Both the position numbers and the translations under genes were made by a program. Source: Amycolatopsis sp. 2-15 (GTDB lineage Bacteria; Actinomycetota; Actinomycetes; Mycobacteriales; Pseudonocardiaceae). From it: DNA of 64,000 nt. How positions within the stretch are numbered: the first letter of the stretch is position 1; every line of letters begins with the position of its first letter. The notes under the pieces were generated by a model, which searched no databases, was not told the DNA's origin, and saw only the letters and a program-made list of their open reading frames with translations. This document shows, piece by piece, positions 17,992 through 28,332 of the stretch. The DNA lies in assembly GCF_030285625.1 (NCBI RefSeq), contig NZ_CP127294.1:2490001-2554000 (forward strand), written 5' to 3'.

Positions 17992-19305
17992 ATGACTGAA
18001 CCGCGAATGACCGACAACCTGTGGCGAGACCGCAACTTCCGCCTGATCTGGACTGGCGAGACCGTCAGCACCCTCGGCAGCGCAGTGGCCGGCACGTCGT
18101 TGCCGCTTGTCGCGTTGCTGGTCTTGCGCGCCTCGACGTTCGAGGTGGCGCTGCTGACCGCCGTCGCGTGGGTGCCGTGGTTGGTGGTGGGGTTGCCGGC
18201 CGGGGCGTGGGTGGACCGGTGGCGCAAGCGGCGCGTGATGGTGACCTGCAACGCGGCGTCGGTGGTGGCGTTCGCGGCCGTGCCGGTGGGGTACGTAGCC
18301 GGGTGGCTCACGGTGCCGTACCTGCTCTGCGCGGCGCTGGTCGGTGGGTTCGCGAAAGTGTTCTTCTCGCTGGCCTACCGCAGTTACGTGCCGGTGATCG
18401 TGACCAGAGCGCAGCTGCTCGAGGCCAACGTGAAGCTCCAGGGCAGCGAGTCCGCCGCGCAGGTGGGCGGGCCTGGGCTGGCGGGGCTGCTCGCGGCCGT
18501 CGCGGGACCTGTCGCCGGAGTGCTCGCCGATGCCGTGAGTTTCGGTATTTCCGTGCTGTGCCTGCGTTACGTCCGCGCGAAGGAAACCCTGAAGCCCCGC
18601 GGCAACAGGCGGCTGCGCACCGAAATCGCCGAGGGAATCGGCTTCATCGCGCGCGACCGGTACCTGCGGTCTCTCATCGGAGCCGCCGCGGTGGCGAACC
18701 TCGCGCTCGACGGGTACGCCGCCATCCAGGTCGTGTTCCTCGTCCGCGACCTCGGCACCGGGCCCGGAGCCGTGGGGGTGGTCCTGGCCATCGCGGAGGT
18801 CGGTGGCGTCGCCGGCGCGCCGTTGGCCGCGCGGCTAGGGAAGCGCGTCGGGGCGGCGCGCGCGTTCCTGCTCTGCGAAGCGTTGGCCGCGCCGGCGATG
18901 CTGCTCGGTCCGTTCGCCACCCCGGGCGCCGGGCTCACGGTGTTCGTGCTGTCGGGGATGGGGGTCGCCGCCGGGATCGTCGGGTCCAACGTGCTCGTCG
19001 GAACCTTCCGCCAGACCTACTGCCCACCCGAGCTCTTCGGCCGCATCACCGCGAGCTCCGCCGTCGTCAACTACGGCACCATCCCGTTGGGCGCGTTCCT
19101 CGGTGGTGTCCTCGGCGAAGCGCTGGGCGTGCGCGAGACGATGCTGATCATGGCCGGTGTGCAGCTCGCCTCGCTGGTGATCCTCCTCAAGAGCCCGCTG
19201 CGCCGCGACAAGGACTTCCCTACAGCAGCAGCACGTCCACTTCAGTCCCTTCAGCCACCTCACCAACCCCCTCCGGCAGCACGATCAGGCAGTTCGCCTG
19301 GGTGA
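17992..19305 (+). CDS. MFS transporter
   Basis: 437 residues with twelve hydrophobic segments and the major-facilitator signature: LIWTGETVSTLGSAVAGTSLPL (TM1), GAWVDRWRKRRVMV (loop 2-3 motif) and GRITASSAVVNYGTIPLGAFLGGVLGEALG. It belongs to the enterobactin/efflux-like MFS group, exporting small molecules or drugs; the substrate cannot be read. The last 26 codons (after LRRDKDFPT) are Pro/Ala/Ser-rich and lie on top of the convergent moeA 3' end (86-base overlap), so the functional C-terminus may be near 19220. An ATG at 18007 is a plausible alternative start. Confidence 0.85.
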   Translation: MTEPRMTDNLWRDRNFRLIWTGETVSTLGSAVAGTSLPLVALLVLRASTFEVALLTAVAWVPWLVVGLPAGAWVDRWRKRRVMVTCNAASVVAFAAVPVGYVAGWLTVPYLLCAALVGGFAKVFFSLAYRSYVPVIVTRAQLLEANVKLQGSESAAQVGGPGLAGLLAAVAGPVAGVLADAVSFGISVLCLRYVRAKETLKPRGNRRLRTEIAEGIGFIARDRYLRSLIGAAAVANLALDGYAAIQVVFLVRDLGTGPGAVGVVLAIAEVGGVAGAPLAARLGKRVGAARAFLLCEALAAPAMLLGPFATPGAGLTVFVLSGMGVAAGIVGSNVLVGTFRQTYCPPELFGRITASSAVVNYGTIPLGAFLGGVLGEALGVRETMLIMAGVQLASLVILLKSPLRRDKDFPTAAARPLQSLQPPHQPPPAARSGSSPG

Positions 19306-20425
19306 ACGCCGCCAGCAGGTGCGAGCCCGGCCCGCCCCGCGGCCCGACCACACCGGTCACCTCGCCCTCGGTGGGTGTGTAGAAGCCGCGGCGGAACTGG
19401 CGTCGCGAGCTGGGCGAGGTCATGGCCTCCGAAAGGCGCGCACGCACCCGGCGGCGGTCGACATCCGTGTGGCCCATGGCCGACAGCAAAGCCGGCCGCA
19501 GGAAGGCTTCGAACGACACCAGCACGCTCACCGGGTTGCCCGGCAGCGTCACCACGGGCACGCCGTTCCAGTGGCCGCAGCCCTGCGGCCCGCCGGGCTG
19601 GATGGCGATCTTCTGGAACTGCACGCCCTGGCCCGTCAGTGCGTCCTTGACCACCTCGTACGCGCCGGCGCTGACGCCGCCCGAAGTGATCAGCAGGTCG
19701 GCGTCCGCGAGCTTCGGTTCGATGATCTTGCGGAACTCCTCGACGTCGTCAACCACGCTGCGCACCACGGCGACGCGGCAGCCCAGCTCGCGCAGCGCGG
19801 CGGCGAGCATCACGCTGTTGGACTCGTAGATCTGCCCGTGCCGCAACGGGTTCGGGGCCTCGACGAGCTCCGTGCCGGTCGACACCACGAGCACGGACAG
19901 CGGCCGGTGCACCGACAGCTCGGCCAGGCCGACGGCCGCCGCGAGACCCAGCTGCGAGTGGCCCAGCACGGTGCCGGCGTGCAGGGCCACCACACCGCGT
20001 TCCACGTCTTCGCCGGTGCGCCGCACGTGGTCGCCCGAGGACGCGGCCTTGGCGATCCGCACCGACTCGGTGCCGCGGTCGGTGTCCTCCACCATCACGA
20101 TCGCGTCGGCACCCGGCGGCATCGGCGCGCCCGTCATGATCCGGTGCGCAGTGCCCGGCTCCAGCGTCGCGACGTCCACGCGCCCGGCCGGGATGTCATC
20201 GGCCACGGGCAGCGTCACGGGCGAGTCAGGCCCGGCGCCGGCGACGTCGGCCGCGCGCACGGCGTAGCCGTCCATCGCGGAGTTGTCGAACGGCGGCAGC
20301 GACACCCCCGCGTGCACGTCCTCGGCCAGGACGAACCCGGCGGCTTCGGCGAGGGGCAGGGTGGTCACGGGCGTGCGGCCGAGCAGCTCGGTCACGGTCT
20401 CGCGGTAGGCATCGACGGAGATCAC
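19220..20425 (-). CDS. moeA: Molybdopterin molybdenumtransferase MoeA
   Basis: 401 residues. It inserts molybdenum into molybdopterin to form the cofactor. Domain signatures include LPPFDNSAMDGYAVRA, APMPPGADAIVMVEDT (MoeA N-terminal lobes) and VVVSTGTEL plus SGGVSAGAYEVVKD and LPGNPVSVLVSFEAFLRP (MoCF-binding/catalytic region). The start is GTG 20425: GGGGGAGG lies nine bases upstream of it but directly abuts the ATG at 20434, so the GTG fits initiation better. No other molybdopterin genes are in the window. Its 3' end overlaps the convergent MFS gene by 86 bases. Confidence 0.94.
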   Translation of the reverse strand: MISVDAYRETVTELLGRTPVTTLPLAEAAGFVLAEDVHAGVSLPPFDNSAMDGYAVRAADVAGAGPDSPVTLPVADDIPAGRVDVATLEPGTAHRIMTGAPMPPGADAIVMVEDTDRGTESVRIAKAASSGDHVRRTGEDVERGVVALHAGTVLGHSQLGLAAAVGLAELSVHRPLSVLVVSTGTELVEAPNPLRHGQIYESNSVMLAAALRELGCRVAVVRSVVDDVEEFRKIIEPKLADADLLITSGGVSAGAYEVVKDALTGQGVQFQKIAIQPGGPQGCGHWNGVPVVTLPGNPVSVLVSFEAFLRPALLSAMGHTDVDRRRVRARLSEAMTSPSSRRQFRRGFYTPTEGEVTGVVGPRGGPGSHLLAAFTQANCLIVLPEGVGEVAEGTEVDVLLL

Positions 20426-20500
20426 GCGGACCATCCTCCCCCTCACGCGCGGGCGTGCAACACTCTCCCGCGGCAAGAGTCGGGGATCAGGGGAGTTCTG

Positions 20501-21178
20501 ATGCAGGTACGAGTCCGCCACCAGCCGTCGTTCGCGGTTGCGCGGCTGGAGCTGGCGCCGGGTGAGCCCGTGCAGGTCGAGTCGGGCGCGATGATGGCCA
20601 CGAGCTCCGGCGTGACCGTCCAGTCGCAGGCCCAGGGCGGGATCATGAAGGGGCTCGGCCGGGCGTTTCTGGGCGGCGAGTCCTTTTTCATCTCCACCTA
20701 CACCGCACCCCAGAACGGCGGCTGGGTCGACGTCGCGGCCAACCTGCCCGGCGACATCCAGGTCGTGACCCTCGACGGCCAGACCGGCTGGTGCGTCACG
20801 CGCGGATCGTGGCTCGCCTCGTCGCACGGCGTGCACACGGAGACGCGCTGGGGCGGCATGAAGAACCTGGTCGGCGGCGAAGGCGGCTTCCTCTCGCACG
20901 CCACGGGCCAGGGCCAGGTGCTGGTCTCGTGCTACGGCGCGCTCGACGTGATCACGCTGCAGCCCGGCGAGGCGATCACCGTCGACACCGGTCACGTCGT
21001 GGCCTACGCCGACACCGTTCAGTACCAGCTCCGCAAGGTCGCGCAGGGAGTGATCCAGTCGATGAAGAGCGGTGAAGGCTTCGTGTTCGACTTCGCCGGC
21101 CCCGGCCAGATCCTCACGCAGACGCGCAACCCGTCCGCGCTGATCAGCTGGATCCTTTCGCACGTCCCCTCCCGCTGA
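20501..21178 (+). CDS. AIM24-family (TIGR00266) protein, first copy
   Basis: 225 residues of the AIM24/TIGR00266 beta-rich family. It opens MQVRVRHQPSFAVARLEL and includes VESGAMMATSSGVTVQSQAQGGIMKGLGRA, ESFFISTYTAPQNGGWVDVA, and FVFDFAGPGQILTQTRNP near the end. The family has no firmly established function. GGGGAG precedes the ATG by five bases. The next gene starts one base after this stop and encodes a second AIM24 protein, so the two are translationally coupled. Confidence 0.9.
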   Translation: MQVRVRHQPSFAVARLELAPGEPVQVESGAMMATSSGVTVQSQAQGGIMKGLGRAFLGGESFFISTYTAPQNGGWVDVAANLPGDIQVVTLDGQTGWCVTRGSWLASSHGVHTETRWGGMKNLVGGEGGFLSHATGQGQVLVSCYGALDVITLQPGEAITVDTGHVVAYADTVQYQLRKVAQGVIQSMKSGEGFVFDFAGPGQILTQTRNPSALISWILSHVPSR

Positions 21179-21179
21179 C

Positions 21180-21803
21180 ATGCGCGTCCACACGAGGCAC
21201 ACCCCCAACTTCGGCGTGGCACGAGTGCTGCTCGCGCCCGGCGAGGCCGTGCAGTCGGCGTCGGACACGATGCTGGCCACCAGCTTCGGCGTGCGCGAAG
21301 GCGCTCCGCCGTCGGCGCGGGGCGGCGCGCGCAAGCCCGGCGTCTCCGTGTTCACGGCGCCCGCCGAGGGCGGCTGGGTCGACCTCGCCCCGCTCGGGCC
21401 CGGCGACGTCTACCCGCTGGAGCTGACGGGCACCACCGGCTGGTCAGTGCATCGCGACGCCGTGCTCGCGCGGCCGCCTTCCGTGCGCCTCGACCAGACG
21501 TGGGCGCCGTTGCAGCAGCTTTTCGGCGCCGACGCCGGGTTCCTCGACCACTACAGCGGCACCGGTCCGCTCGTGCTCACGGCGCCGGGACCGGTCGACT
21601 CGTTCGAGCTGTCGGCCGGTGAACTGGTCACGGTGCGGCCGGATTACGTGCTGGCCTACCCGGACACGCTGCAGTGCCGGCTGCGCGCCGTGGACCCGAG
21701 TGGCCCGCAGTCGCTGCGCACCGGCGAAGGTCTGGTCCTCGATTTCGCCGGACCGGGCACCGTTCTCGTGCAAGCGCGGAACAGGCGGGTTTCCCGGGGC
21801 TGA
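21180..21803 (+). CDS. AIM24-family protein, second divergent copy
   Basis: 207 residues, starting one base after the first AIM24 gene. It retains the frame of the family (MRVHTRHTPNFGVARVLLAPGEAVQ at the N-terminus, LVLDFAGPGTVLVQARNRR at the C-terminus) but is much more diverged: the SGAMMAT-like block is replaced by SDTMLATSFGVREG and the segment that follows is shortened, so one copy may have a changed or structural role. A shared complex of the two is plausible but unproven. Confidence 0.85.
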   Translation: MRVHTRHTPNFGVARVLLAPGEAVQSASDTMLATSFGVREGAPPSARGGARKPGVSVFTAPAEGGWVDLAPLGPGDVYPLELTGTTGWSVHRDAVLARPPSVRLDQTWAPLQQLFGADAGFLDHYSGTGPLVLTAPGPVDSFELSAGELVTVRPDYVLAYPDTLQCRLRAVDPSGPQSLRTGEGLVLDFAGPGTVLVQARNRRVSRG

Positions 21804-21822
21804 CGAATTTGTGAATCAACCA

Positions 21823-21850
21823 TTGCCGAGGGGCGTAATTCCGGTAGCGT
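21823..21850 (+). promoter_or_regulatory. Candidate promoter of the cold-shock gene
   Basis: TTGCCG (21823-21828), a 16-base spacer and TAGCGT (21845-21850) fit an actinobacterial primary-sigma promoter about 55 bases before the GTG start, leaving a short 5' leader. Confidence 0.35.
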
Positions 21851-21905
21851 GAACTGCACTTCCAGCCGCTACCGGACAGCGGATCTTGTCCTGAGGGAGG
21901 GCGCC

Positions 21906-22112
21906 GTGGCTGTCGGCACCGTCAAATGGTTCAACTCGGAAAAAGGCTACGGGTTCATCGAATCGCCCGAAGGGCCCGATGTGTTCGTCCACTATTCGGC
22001 GATCCAGGCCGAAGGATTCCGGACGCTCGACGAAGGTGACCGGGTCGAGTTCGAGGTCCAGTCCGGCCGCGACGGGCGCAGTCAGGCCGCGGACGTCCGC
22101 AAGGTCTCCTGA
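21906..22112 (+). CDS. csp: Cold-shock domain protein
   Basis: 68 residues from GTG 21906, behind a strong GAGGGAGG. This is a compact OB-fold RNA/DNA-binding protein: [20 protein letters not shown] carries RNP1 (KGYGFIE) and VFVHYSAIQ carries RNP2. It should act as a cytosolic RNA chaperone. It is monocistronic, with the AIM24 pair upstream and the kinase gene downstream. The deviation from a usual Csp is small (67-70 residues is normal). Confidence 0.95.
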   Translation: MAVGTVKWFNSEKGYGFIESPEGPDVFVHYSAIQAEGFRTLDEGDRVEFEVQSGRDGRSQAADVRKVS

Positions 22113-22181
22113 TTCCGGGGCAGCCGACCGGTTGGGCGAACCGCCCATCGCTGCGGAATGCAGGGCGTTAAGCTGCGCAGC

Positions 22182-23984
22182 GTGACAGGCGATGTGTCGG
22201 GGGACCTCACCGGTCGCCGGCTGGGCAACTACCGCATCGACTCGGTGCTCGGCAAGGGCGGCATGAGCGTGACCTACCAGGCCACCGACGTGCGGCTCGG
22301 CCGGAAGGTGGCGCTGAAGGTCATCGGCGACCACCTGGGCACCGACGCCGAGTTCCGCGAGCGGTTCGTGGACGAAGCCCGCAACACGTCCGCGATCGAC
22401 CACGCCAACATCGTGCCGTTGTACGACTTCGGCGAGCTCGAAGGCATGCTCTACATCGCCATGCGCATGGTCGACGGCGGCGACCTCGCCGGCCTGATTT
22501 CCGCGGGCCCGATCGCGCCCGCGCGCGCCCTGGCGTTGCTCGACCAGGTCGCCGACGCGCTGGACACCCTCCACAACCGTGGCCTCGTCCACCTCGATGT
22601 GAAGCCCGCGAACGTGCTGGTCACCAGCAAGGAAACCTCCCGCGAGCACGTGTATGTCGCCGACTTCGGCCTCACCCGCCGCGGCGCCACCGGCCACCGC
22701 ACGCGCGGCGGCGACTTCCTGGGCTCCCCGACCTACGCCGCGCCCGAGCACCTGCGCGGCGAGCCCCTCGACGGGCGCACCGACCAGTACGCCCTCACGT
22801 GTGTGCTCTACGCGTGCCTCACCGGCACCCCGCCGTTCAAGGGCGACGTGCCGACCGTGATCAAAGGCCACCTCAACGGCGAGCCGCCTTCGGTGTCGCG
22901 CGTGGTCGCGCTGCCGGCGGAGGTCGACGACGTGATCCGCAAGGGCATGGCGAAGAACCCCGCCGACCGGTACCCGAACTGCGTGGCGATGATCGCCGCC
23001 GCCCGCGTGGCGCTGGGACCGCTCGCGGCGTCGGACACGCCGCCGGGGCCGCCGGGCTCGGGTGGGGTGCAGAACGGGCTGGGTGGCCTCGTTGCTCCGG
23101 GTGCGACGGGTGGCCAGGGCGGTCAGAGCGGCCAGGGTGCGCAGGGTGCTCAGGGGGAGGGGGCCGGCATGCCGCCCTTCGGACAGCAGCCGGGCTACCG
23201 CCAAGGTGGGCCGCGAGGTCCCGGTGGCGCGGGTGGTCAGGGGAACGACCCGGCGCACGGCCAATGGTCGGGACCCGGCGGCCAGGGTGTTCCGCAAGGT
23301 GCCGGTGGGCCTGGTGGTTCGGGTGGTCCGGGAAACGATCCGGCGCACGGTGCCCACTGGTCGGGACCCGGCGGACCTGGTGTCCCAGGTGGACCCGGCG
23401 CGCACGGTGCACCAGGCCAAGGCACACCCGGCCAGCCCAGACCCGGTGGTGACGGAAACCCGTGGGCCGGCCCCGGCGGCTGGTCCGGCGCCCCGCAGAA
23501 CCCCGGCCAGCCCCCCGGCGTCCCGGCGCAAGGCCCGGCCCCCGGCTACGGCTACCCCGGCCTTCCGCCACAAGGACCTCAAGCACCGCAGGGATATCCG
23601 GGCCAGCAGGGCCACCCGGGACAGCCCGCCTACGGCTATCCCAACCAGCAGCAGGGTTACCCCGGCATGCACCCGGGCTACGGGCCGCCCGGCGACCCGA
23701 TGCGGCTGCGTCCGCCGTCGCCCGCCGGTGGCGCCGGCGCGTTCCAGCAGTCGCGCGGCGGCGGCCGGAAGTGGCTGTGGATCGGTCTCGGCATCGTCGT
23801 GCTGGCCGGTCTGATCGTCGGCGCGATCTTCCTCTTCGGCGGCGGCGACAGCGGCGGCACGACCACCCCCACGACGACGGCGCCGAACATCCCCGTCGGC
23901 CCGGGCGGCCCCAGCGGTTCGCAGTCCGGCTCACCGTCGCTCAAGCCGCCGCCGGCGTCGATCCCCATCCAGCCGAGCCGCTGA
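22182..23984 (+). CDS. Membrane-anchored serine/threonine protein kinase
   Basis: About 600 residues. The N-terminal kinase domain is complete: GKGGMSVTYQA (P-loop, about 24), VALKVI (catalytic lysine, about 46), HLDVKPANVL (catalytic loop, about 137), DFGLT (about 161) and SPTYAAPEHL. In the catalytic loop the usual HRD is HLD, so the activating arginine is missing (a non-RD kinase). A long Gly/Pro/Gln linker (about 295-520) follows, then one transmembrane helix (WLWIGLGIVVLAGLIVGAI, about 532-552) and a short Thr/Pro/Ser extracellular tail with no PASTA domain. The GTG at 22182 is preferred; an ATG at 22158 is also in frame. It would phosphorylate cytoplasmic targets in response to envelope signals. 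Confidence 0.9.
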   Translation: MTGDVSGDLTGRRLGNYRIDSVLGKGGMSVTYQATDVRLGRKVALKVIGDHLGTDAEFRERFVDEARNTSAIDHANIVPLYDFGELEGMLYIAMRMVDGGDLAGLISAGPIAPARALALLDQVADALDTLHNRGLVHLDVKPANVLVTSKETSREHVYVADFGLTRRGATGHRTRGGDFLGSPTYAAPEHLRGEPLDGRTDQYALTCVLYACLTGTPPFKGDVPTVIKGHLNGEPPSVSRVVALPAEVDDVIRKGMAKNPADRYPNCVAMIAAARVALGPLAASDTPPGPPGSGGVQNGLGGLVAPGATGGQGGQSGQGAQGAQGEGAGMPPFGQQPGYRQGGPRGPGGAGGQGNDPAHGQWSGPGGQGVPQGAGGPGGSGGPGNDPAHGAHWSGPGGPGVPGGPGAHGAPGQGTPGQPRPGGDGNPWAGPGGWSGAPQNPGQPPGVPAQGPAPGYGYPGLPPQGPQAPQGYPGQQGHPGQPAYGYPNQQQGYPGMHPGYGPPGDPMRLRPPSPAGGAGAFQQSRGGGRKWLWIGLGIVVLAGLIVGAIFLFGGGDSGGTTTPTTTAPNIPVGPGGPSGSQSGSPSLKPPPASIPIQPSR

Positions 23985-24067
23985 CCCGCGATCTCACCTC
24001 CGGCAGGTGACCTCGAATCCCGGCCGTAATCGACTCTGCGGACACGCCGGAGGTTGAGGGGGCTGCC

Positions 24068-25718
24068 GTGGATTTCAGCGACAGGCAGGACTTCGAGGAC
24101 GCCGCCCGCGGGTTCGTCGCGACGCTCGACCCCGCCACCATCACCGGCGCCGACGGCCGCGCGGTGTTCGACCTGCGCCCGTACGCCCAACTCGACGGCG
24201 ACTGCCCGGACACGCGGTGAACCCCAGCCTGTGGCGGCAGGCGCAGCTGGGCCGCACCAACGGGTTGAACGAGGTGACCACCGGTATCTACCAGGTGCGC
24301 GGCCTCGACATCTCCAACATTACGCTCGTCGAAGGCGAGCGCGGGGTGATCGTGATCGACCCGCTGATCTCCGAGGACTGCGCGGCGGCCGCGATCGCGC
24401 TCTACCGCGCCCATCGCGGAAACCGGCCGGTCACCGCCGTCATCTACACCCACTCGCACGCCGACCACTTCGGCGGCGTGCTGGGCGTGCTGCCCGACGG
24501 CGCGGACGACGTCCCGATCCTCGCCCCGGCGGGCGTCCTCGAGAACGCCGTGGCGGAGAACGTGTACGCGGGCACGGCGCGACCGGGCAGGAAGAGGTGC
24601 TCGACGGCCTCCGGATCGTCTTCCAGCTCACGCCGGGCACCGAGGCGCCGGCCGAGATGAACTTCCACTTCCCGGACCCGAGAACGCGACGCACAATCTG
24701 CACAACCTCCTCACGCTGCGCGGCGCGCTGGTCCGCGACCCGCGCGTCTGGGCCCACTACCTCGACGAGGCGATCGAGCTCTCCAGCGCCGGCACCGACG
24801 TCGCGTTCGCCTCGCACCACTGGCCCACCTGGGGCACCGCCCGCGTGGTGAAGTTCGTTTCGCAGCAACGAGATCTCTACGCGTACCTGCACGACCAGAC
24901 CCTGCGCCGGCTCAACCGGGGCGACACCGGCATCGAGATCGCCGAGGACTTCACGCTGCCGCCGGAGCTGGAGAACGCGTGGCACGCGCGGGGCTACTAC
25001 GGCTCGGTCAGCCACAACGTCAAGGCGATCTACCAGCGTTACCTCGGCTGGTTCGACGGCCACCCCACCTCGCTGTGGCAGCACCCGCCGCAGGCGCTGG
25101 CCACGCGCTACGTGGATGTCCTCGGCGGGGTGCCCGCCGTTGTCGACAAGGCGCAGGAGTACGCGGAGGCCGGCGACCTCCGCTTCGCCGCCGAACTGCT
25201 CAAGCACGCCGTGTTCGCCGACCAGGACAGCTCCGCCGCCAGGCAAGCGCTGGCCGACGTCTACCAGCGCCTCGGCTACGGCGCCGAGAACCCGACCTGG
25301 CGCAACTTCTACCTCGTCGGCGCACTCGAGCTGCGCAAGGGCATCACCCCGCCGCCCCTCGACATCGGCGGCGGCATGACGGCGGCGCTCACGGTCGAGC
25401 AGCTCTTCGACTCCCTCGCCATCCGTGTCGACGGTCCCCGCGCCGCCGCCGACCCGCTCACCATCGTGGTGGCGCTTCACCGACCTCGCCACCACGATCC
25501 GCACCGCCCTGTCCAACGGCGCGCTGATCCAGACCGCGAACCCGACGTCCCCCGCCGACGTCGACCTGACCCTCACGTTGACCAAGGAACAGCTGCTCGG
25601 GCTCCTGTCCGGCGCCCGCCCGGAAGACCTCGACCACACCGGCGACCCCGCCGTGCTCAAGCGCCTGCTCACCCTGCTGGACCCGGACGACCCCGCCTTC
25701 GCCATCGTCACGCCGTGA
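24068..25718 (+). pseudogene. Decayed alkylsulfatase (SdsA1/BDS1-type metallo-beta-lactamase family)
   Basis: Five reading-frame segments together spell most of a linear alkylsulfatase. Segment 1 (frame of 24068) gives the N-terminus to DCPDT, then a two-base CG insertion near 24215 moves into segment 2 (VNPSLWRQAQLGR), which keeps the metal motif THSHADHFGG. Near 24578 about 50 codons are missing before segment 3 (TGQEEVLDGLRIVFQLTPGTEAP); near 24680 another short block is lost before segment 4 (ENATHNLHNLLTLRG), and near 25470 a base insertion moves to the C-terminal segment 5. Intact enzymes of this family hydrolyse SDS-like esters. At least four lesions, two of them deletions, mean it is not functional. 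Confidence 0.9.
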
Positions 25719-25744
25719 CAACCGTGGATCACTGACCTGCGGTT

Positions 25745-25771
25745 CTTGCACTCTCACCGTGGGAGTGCTAA
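25745..25771 (+). promoter_or_regulatory. CIRCE element 1 (HrcA operator)
   Basis: TTGCACTC-N9-GAGTGCTAA, the HrcA operator with one imperfect base, about 200 bases upstream of groEL. Confidence 0.85.
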
Positions 25772-25779
25772 ACACGGCA

Positions 25780-25806
25780 TTGGCACTCGACGCCGTTGAG
25801 TGCCAA
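25780..25806 (+). promoter_or_regulatory. CIRCE element 2 (HrcA operator)
   Basis: TTGGCACTC-N9-GAGTGCCAA, a perfect inverted repeat with the correct nine-base spacer, lying eight bases after the first. Two tandem CIRCE sites imply tight HrcA repression of groEL. Confidence 0.9.
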
Positions 25807-25923
25807 GCGCGCGGTCACCGACTGCGCGCTTGAAGGTCGGGACGGTGAGGCTGACCAAGGTCAGTCGTCCGTCGCGGGCACCGAGCCTGGCCGAGGACGT
25901 GTCCTGCTGCCGCCGCTGGTTAG

Positions 25924-27606
<1,683 letters not shown>

Positions 27607-27635
27607 GTTCGGCTGCTGTTCGACGCTAGATCCGG

Positions 27636-27668
27636 AAAGCCCGGTCCACTTCGGTGGGCCGGGCTTTT
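27636..27668 (+). terminator. Rho-independent terminator of groEL
   Basis: AAAGCCCGG-CCAC/GTGG-CCGGGCTTTT hairpin with a TTCG tetraloop and T-run, right after the groEL stop. Confidence 0.9.
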
Positions 27669-27976
27669 CCCTTTGCGGGCCACGATTTCGTGCCGGCGGT
27701 GGGGCTTCGGGCGCGGCTGGCAGTGCATCAACACGCCGTGCAAGCACGCCGGCCGACTGCTACACCGATGCCGCAGAACCGACCGACCCGATCGAAGCCG
27801 CACAGCGGGCCGGATCCGTGTTGCCTTCTGTTTGGTCGGCCGCAGGACGTCCTTGGTCTCGTCCGATGTGGACACAGCAAACGCCCCGGGCGCTCCCCAC
27901 GCCCGGGCCGATTGCTCCCCCTTGGTTGTGCCACCCCTTTCCCCCTCATACCGCGGCCCTCCCCTGCCGCGACGGG
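27669..27976. other. Intergenic region between groEL and pspC
   Basis: About 300 bases with no supported gene. A hairpin with arms CCCGGGCG/CGCCCGGG (27885-27907) is a likely terminator for the pspC-like gene on the minus strand. Other short frames here lack start signals or conserved sequence. Confidence 0.6.
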
Positions 27977-28198
27977 TCAGGCGGCTTGGGTCGCTTCGGG
28001 TGTCAGCACGGCGGCGGCGACGTAAACCGGCAACATGATCCCGGCCGACAGCACCGTCGCGGCCACGACCGCGATGCGGACCATCGTCGGGTCGACGCCG
28101 AGGTAGTCGGCCCAGCCCCCGCACACCCCGGTCAACATCCGGTCGGTGCGGCTGCGGAAGAGCTTCTTGGTTTCGGGGGTGTACACGCTGTTCGTCAT
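27977..28198 (-). CDS. PspC-domain protein
   Basis: 73 residues from ATG 28198. The whole PspC core is present: LFRSRTDRMLTGVCGGWADYLGVDPTMVRIAVVAATVLSAG, with one or two membrane-associated helices. Small stand-alone PspC proteins associate with the membrane and respond to envelope stress. The toxin-like partners sometimes found with PspC are not present. It is divergent from the nucleotidyltransferase at 28333. Confidence 0.85.
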   Translation of the reverse strand: MTNSVYTPETKKLFRSRTDRMLTGVCGGWADYLGVDPTMVRIAVVAATVLSAGIMLPVYVAAAVLTPEATQAA

Positions 28199-28332
28199 GC
28201 CATGAATACTCCGCCGAGCGGCCCCTCGGCACATCGGGGAACGGCCCGGAGACCGACCCTGGACTCCGACCCTGAGGCGAGGTCAGGGAAATTCGGGTGC
28301 TGTCGTCGGACGCCGCCGGTAGAACTTCCGGC

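Noticed and set aside
17121..17999. Long open frames on both strands between the ArsR-type gene and the MFS gene
   Set aside because: They come from an 18-bp repeat, which keeps all frames free of stops. There is no conserved domain, start signal or consistent codon bias.
27669..27976. A gene in the groEL-pspC gap
   Set aside because: Frames lack ribosome-binding sites and conserved sequence; the region looks non-coding.
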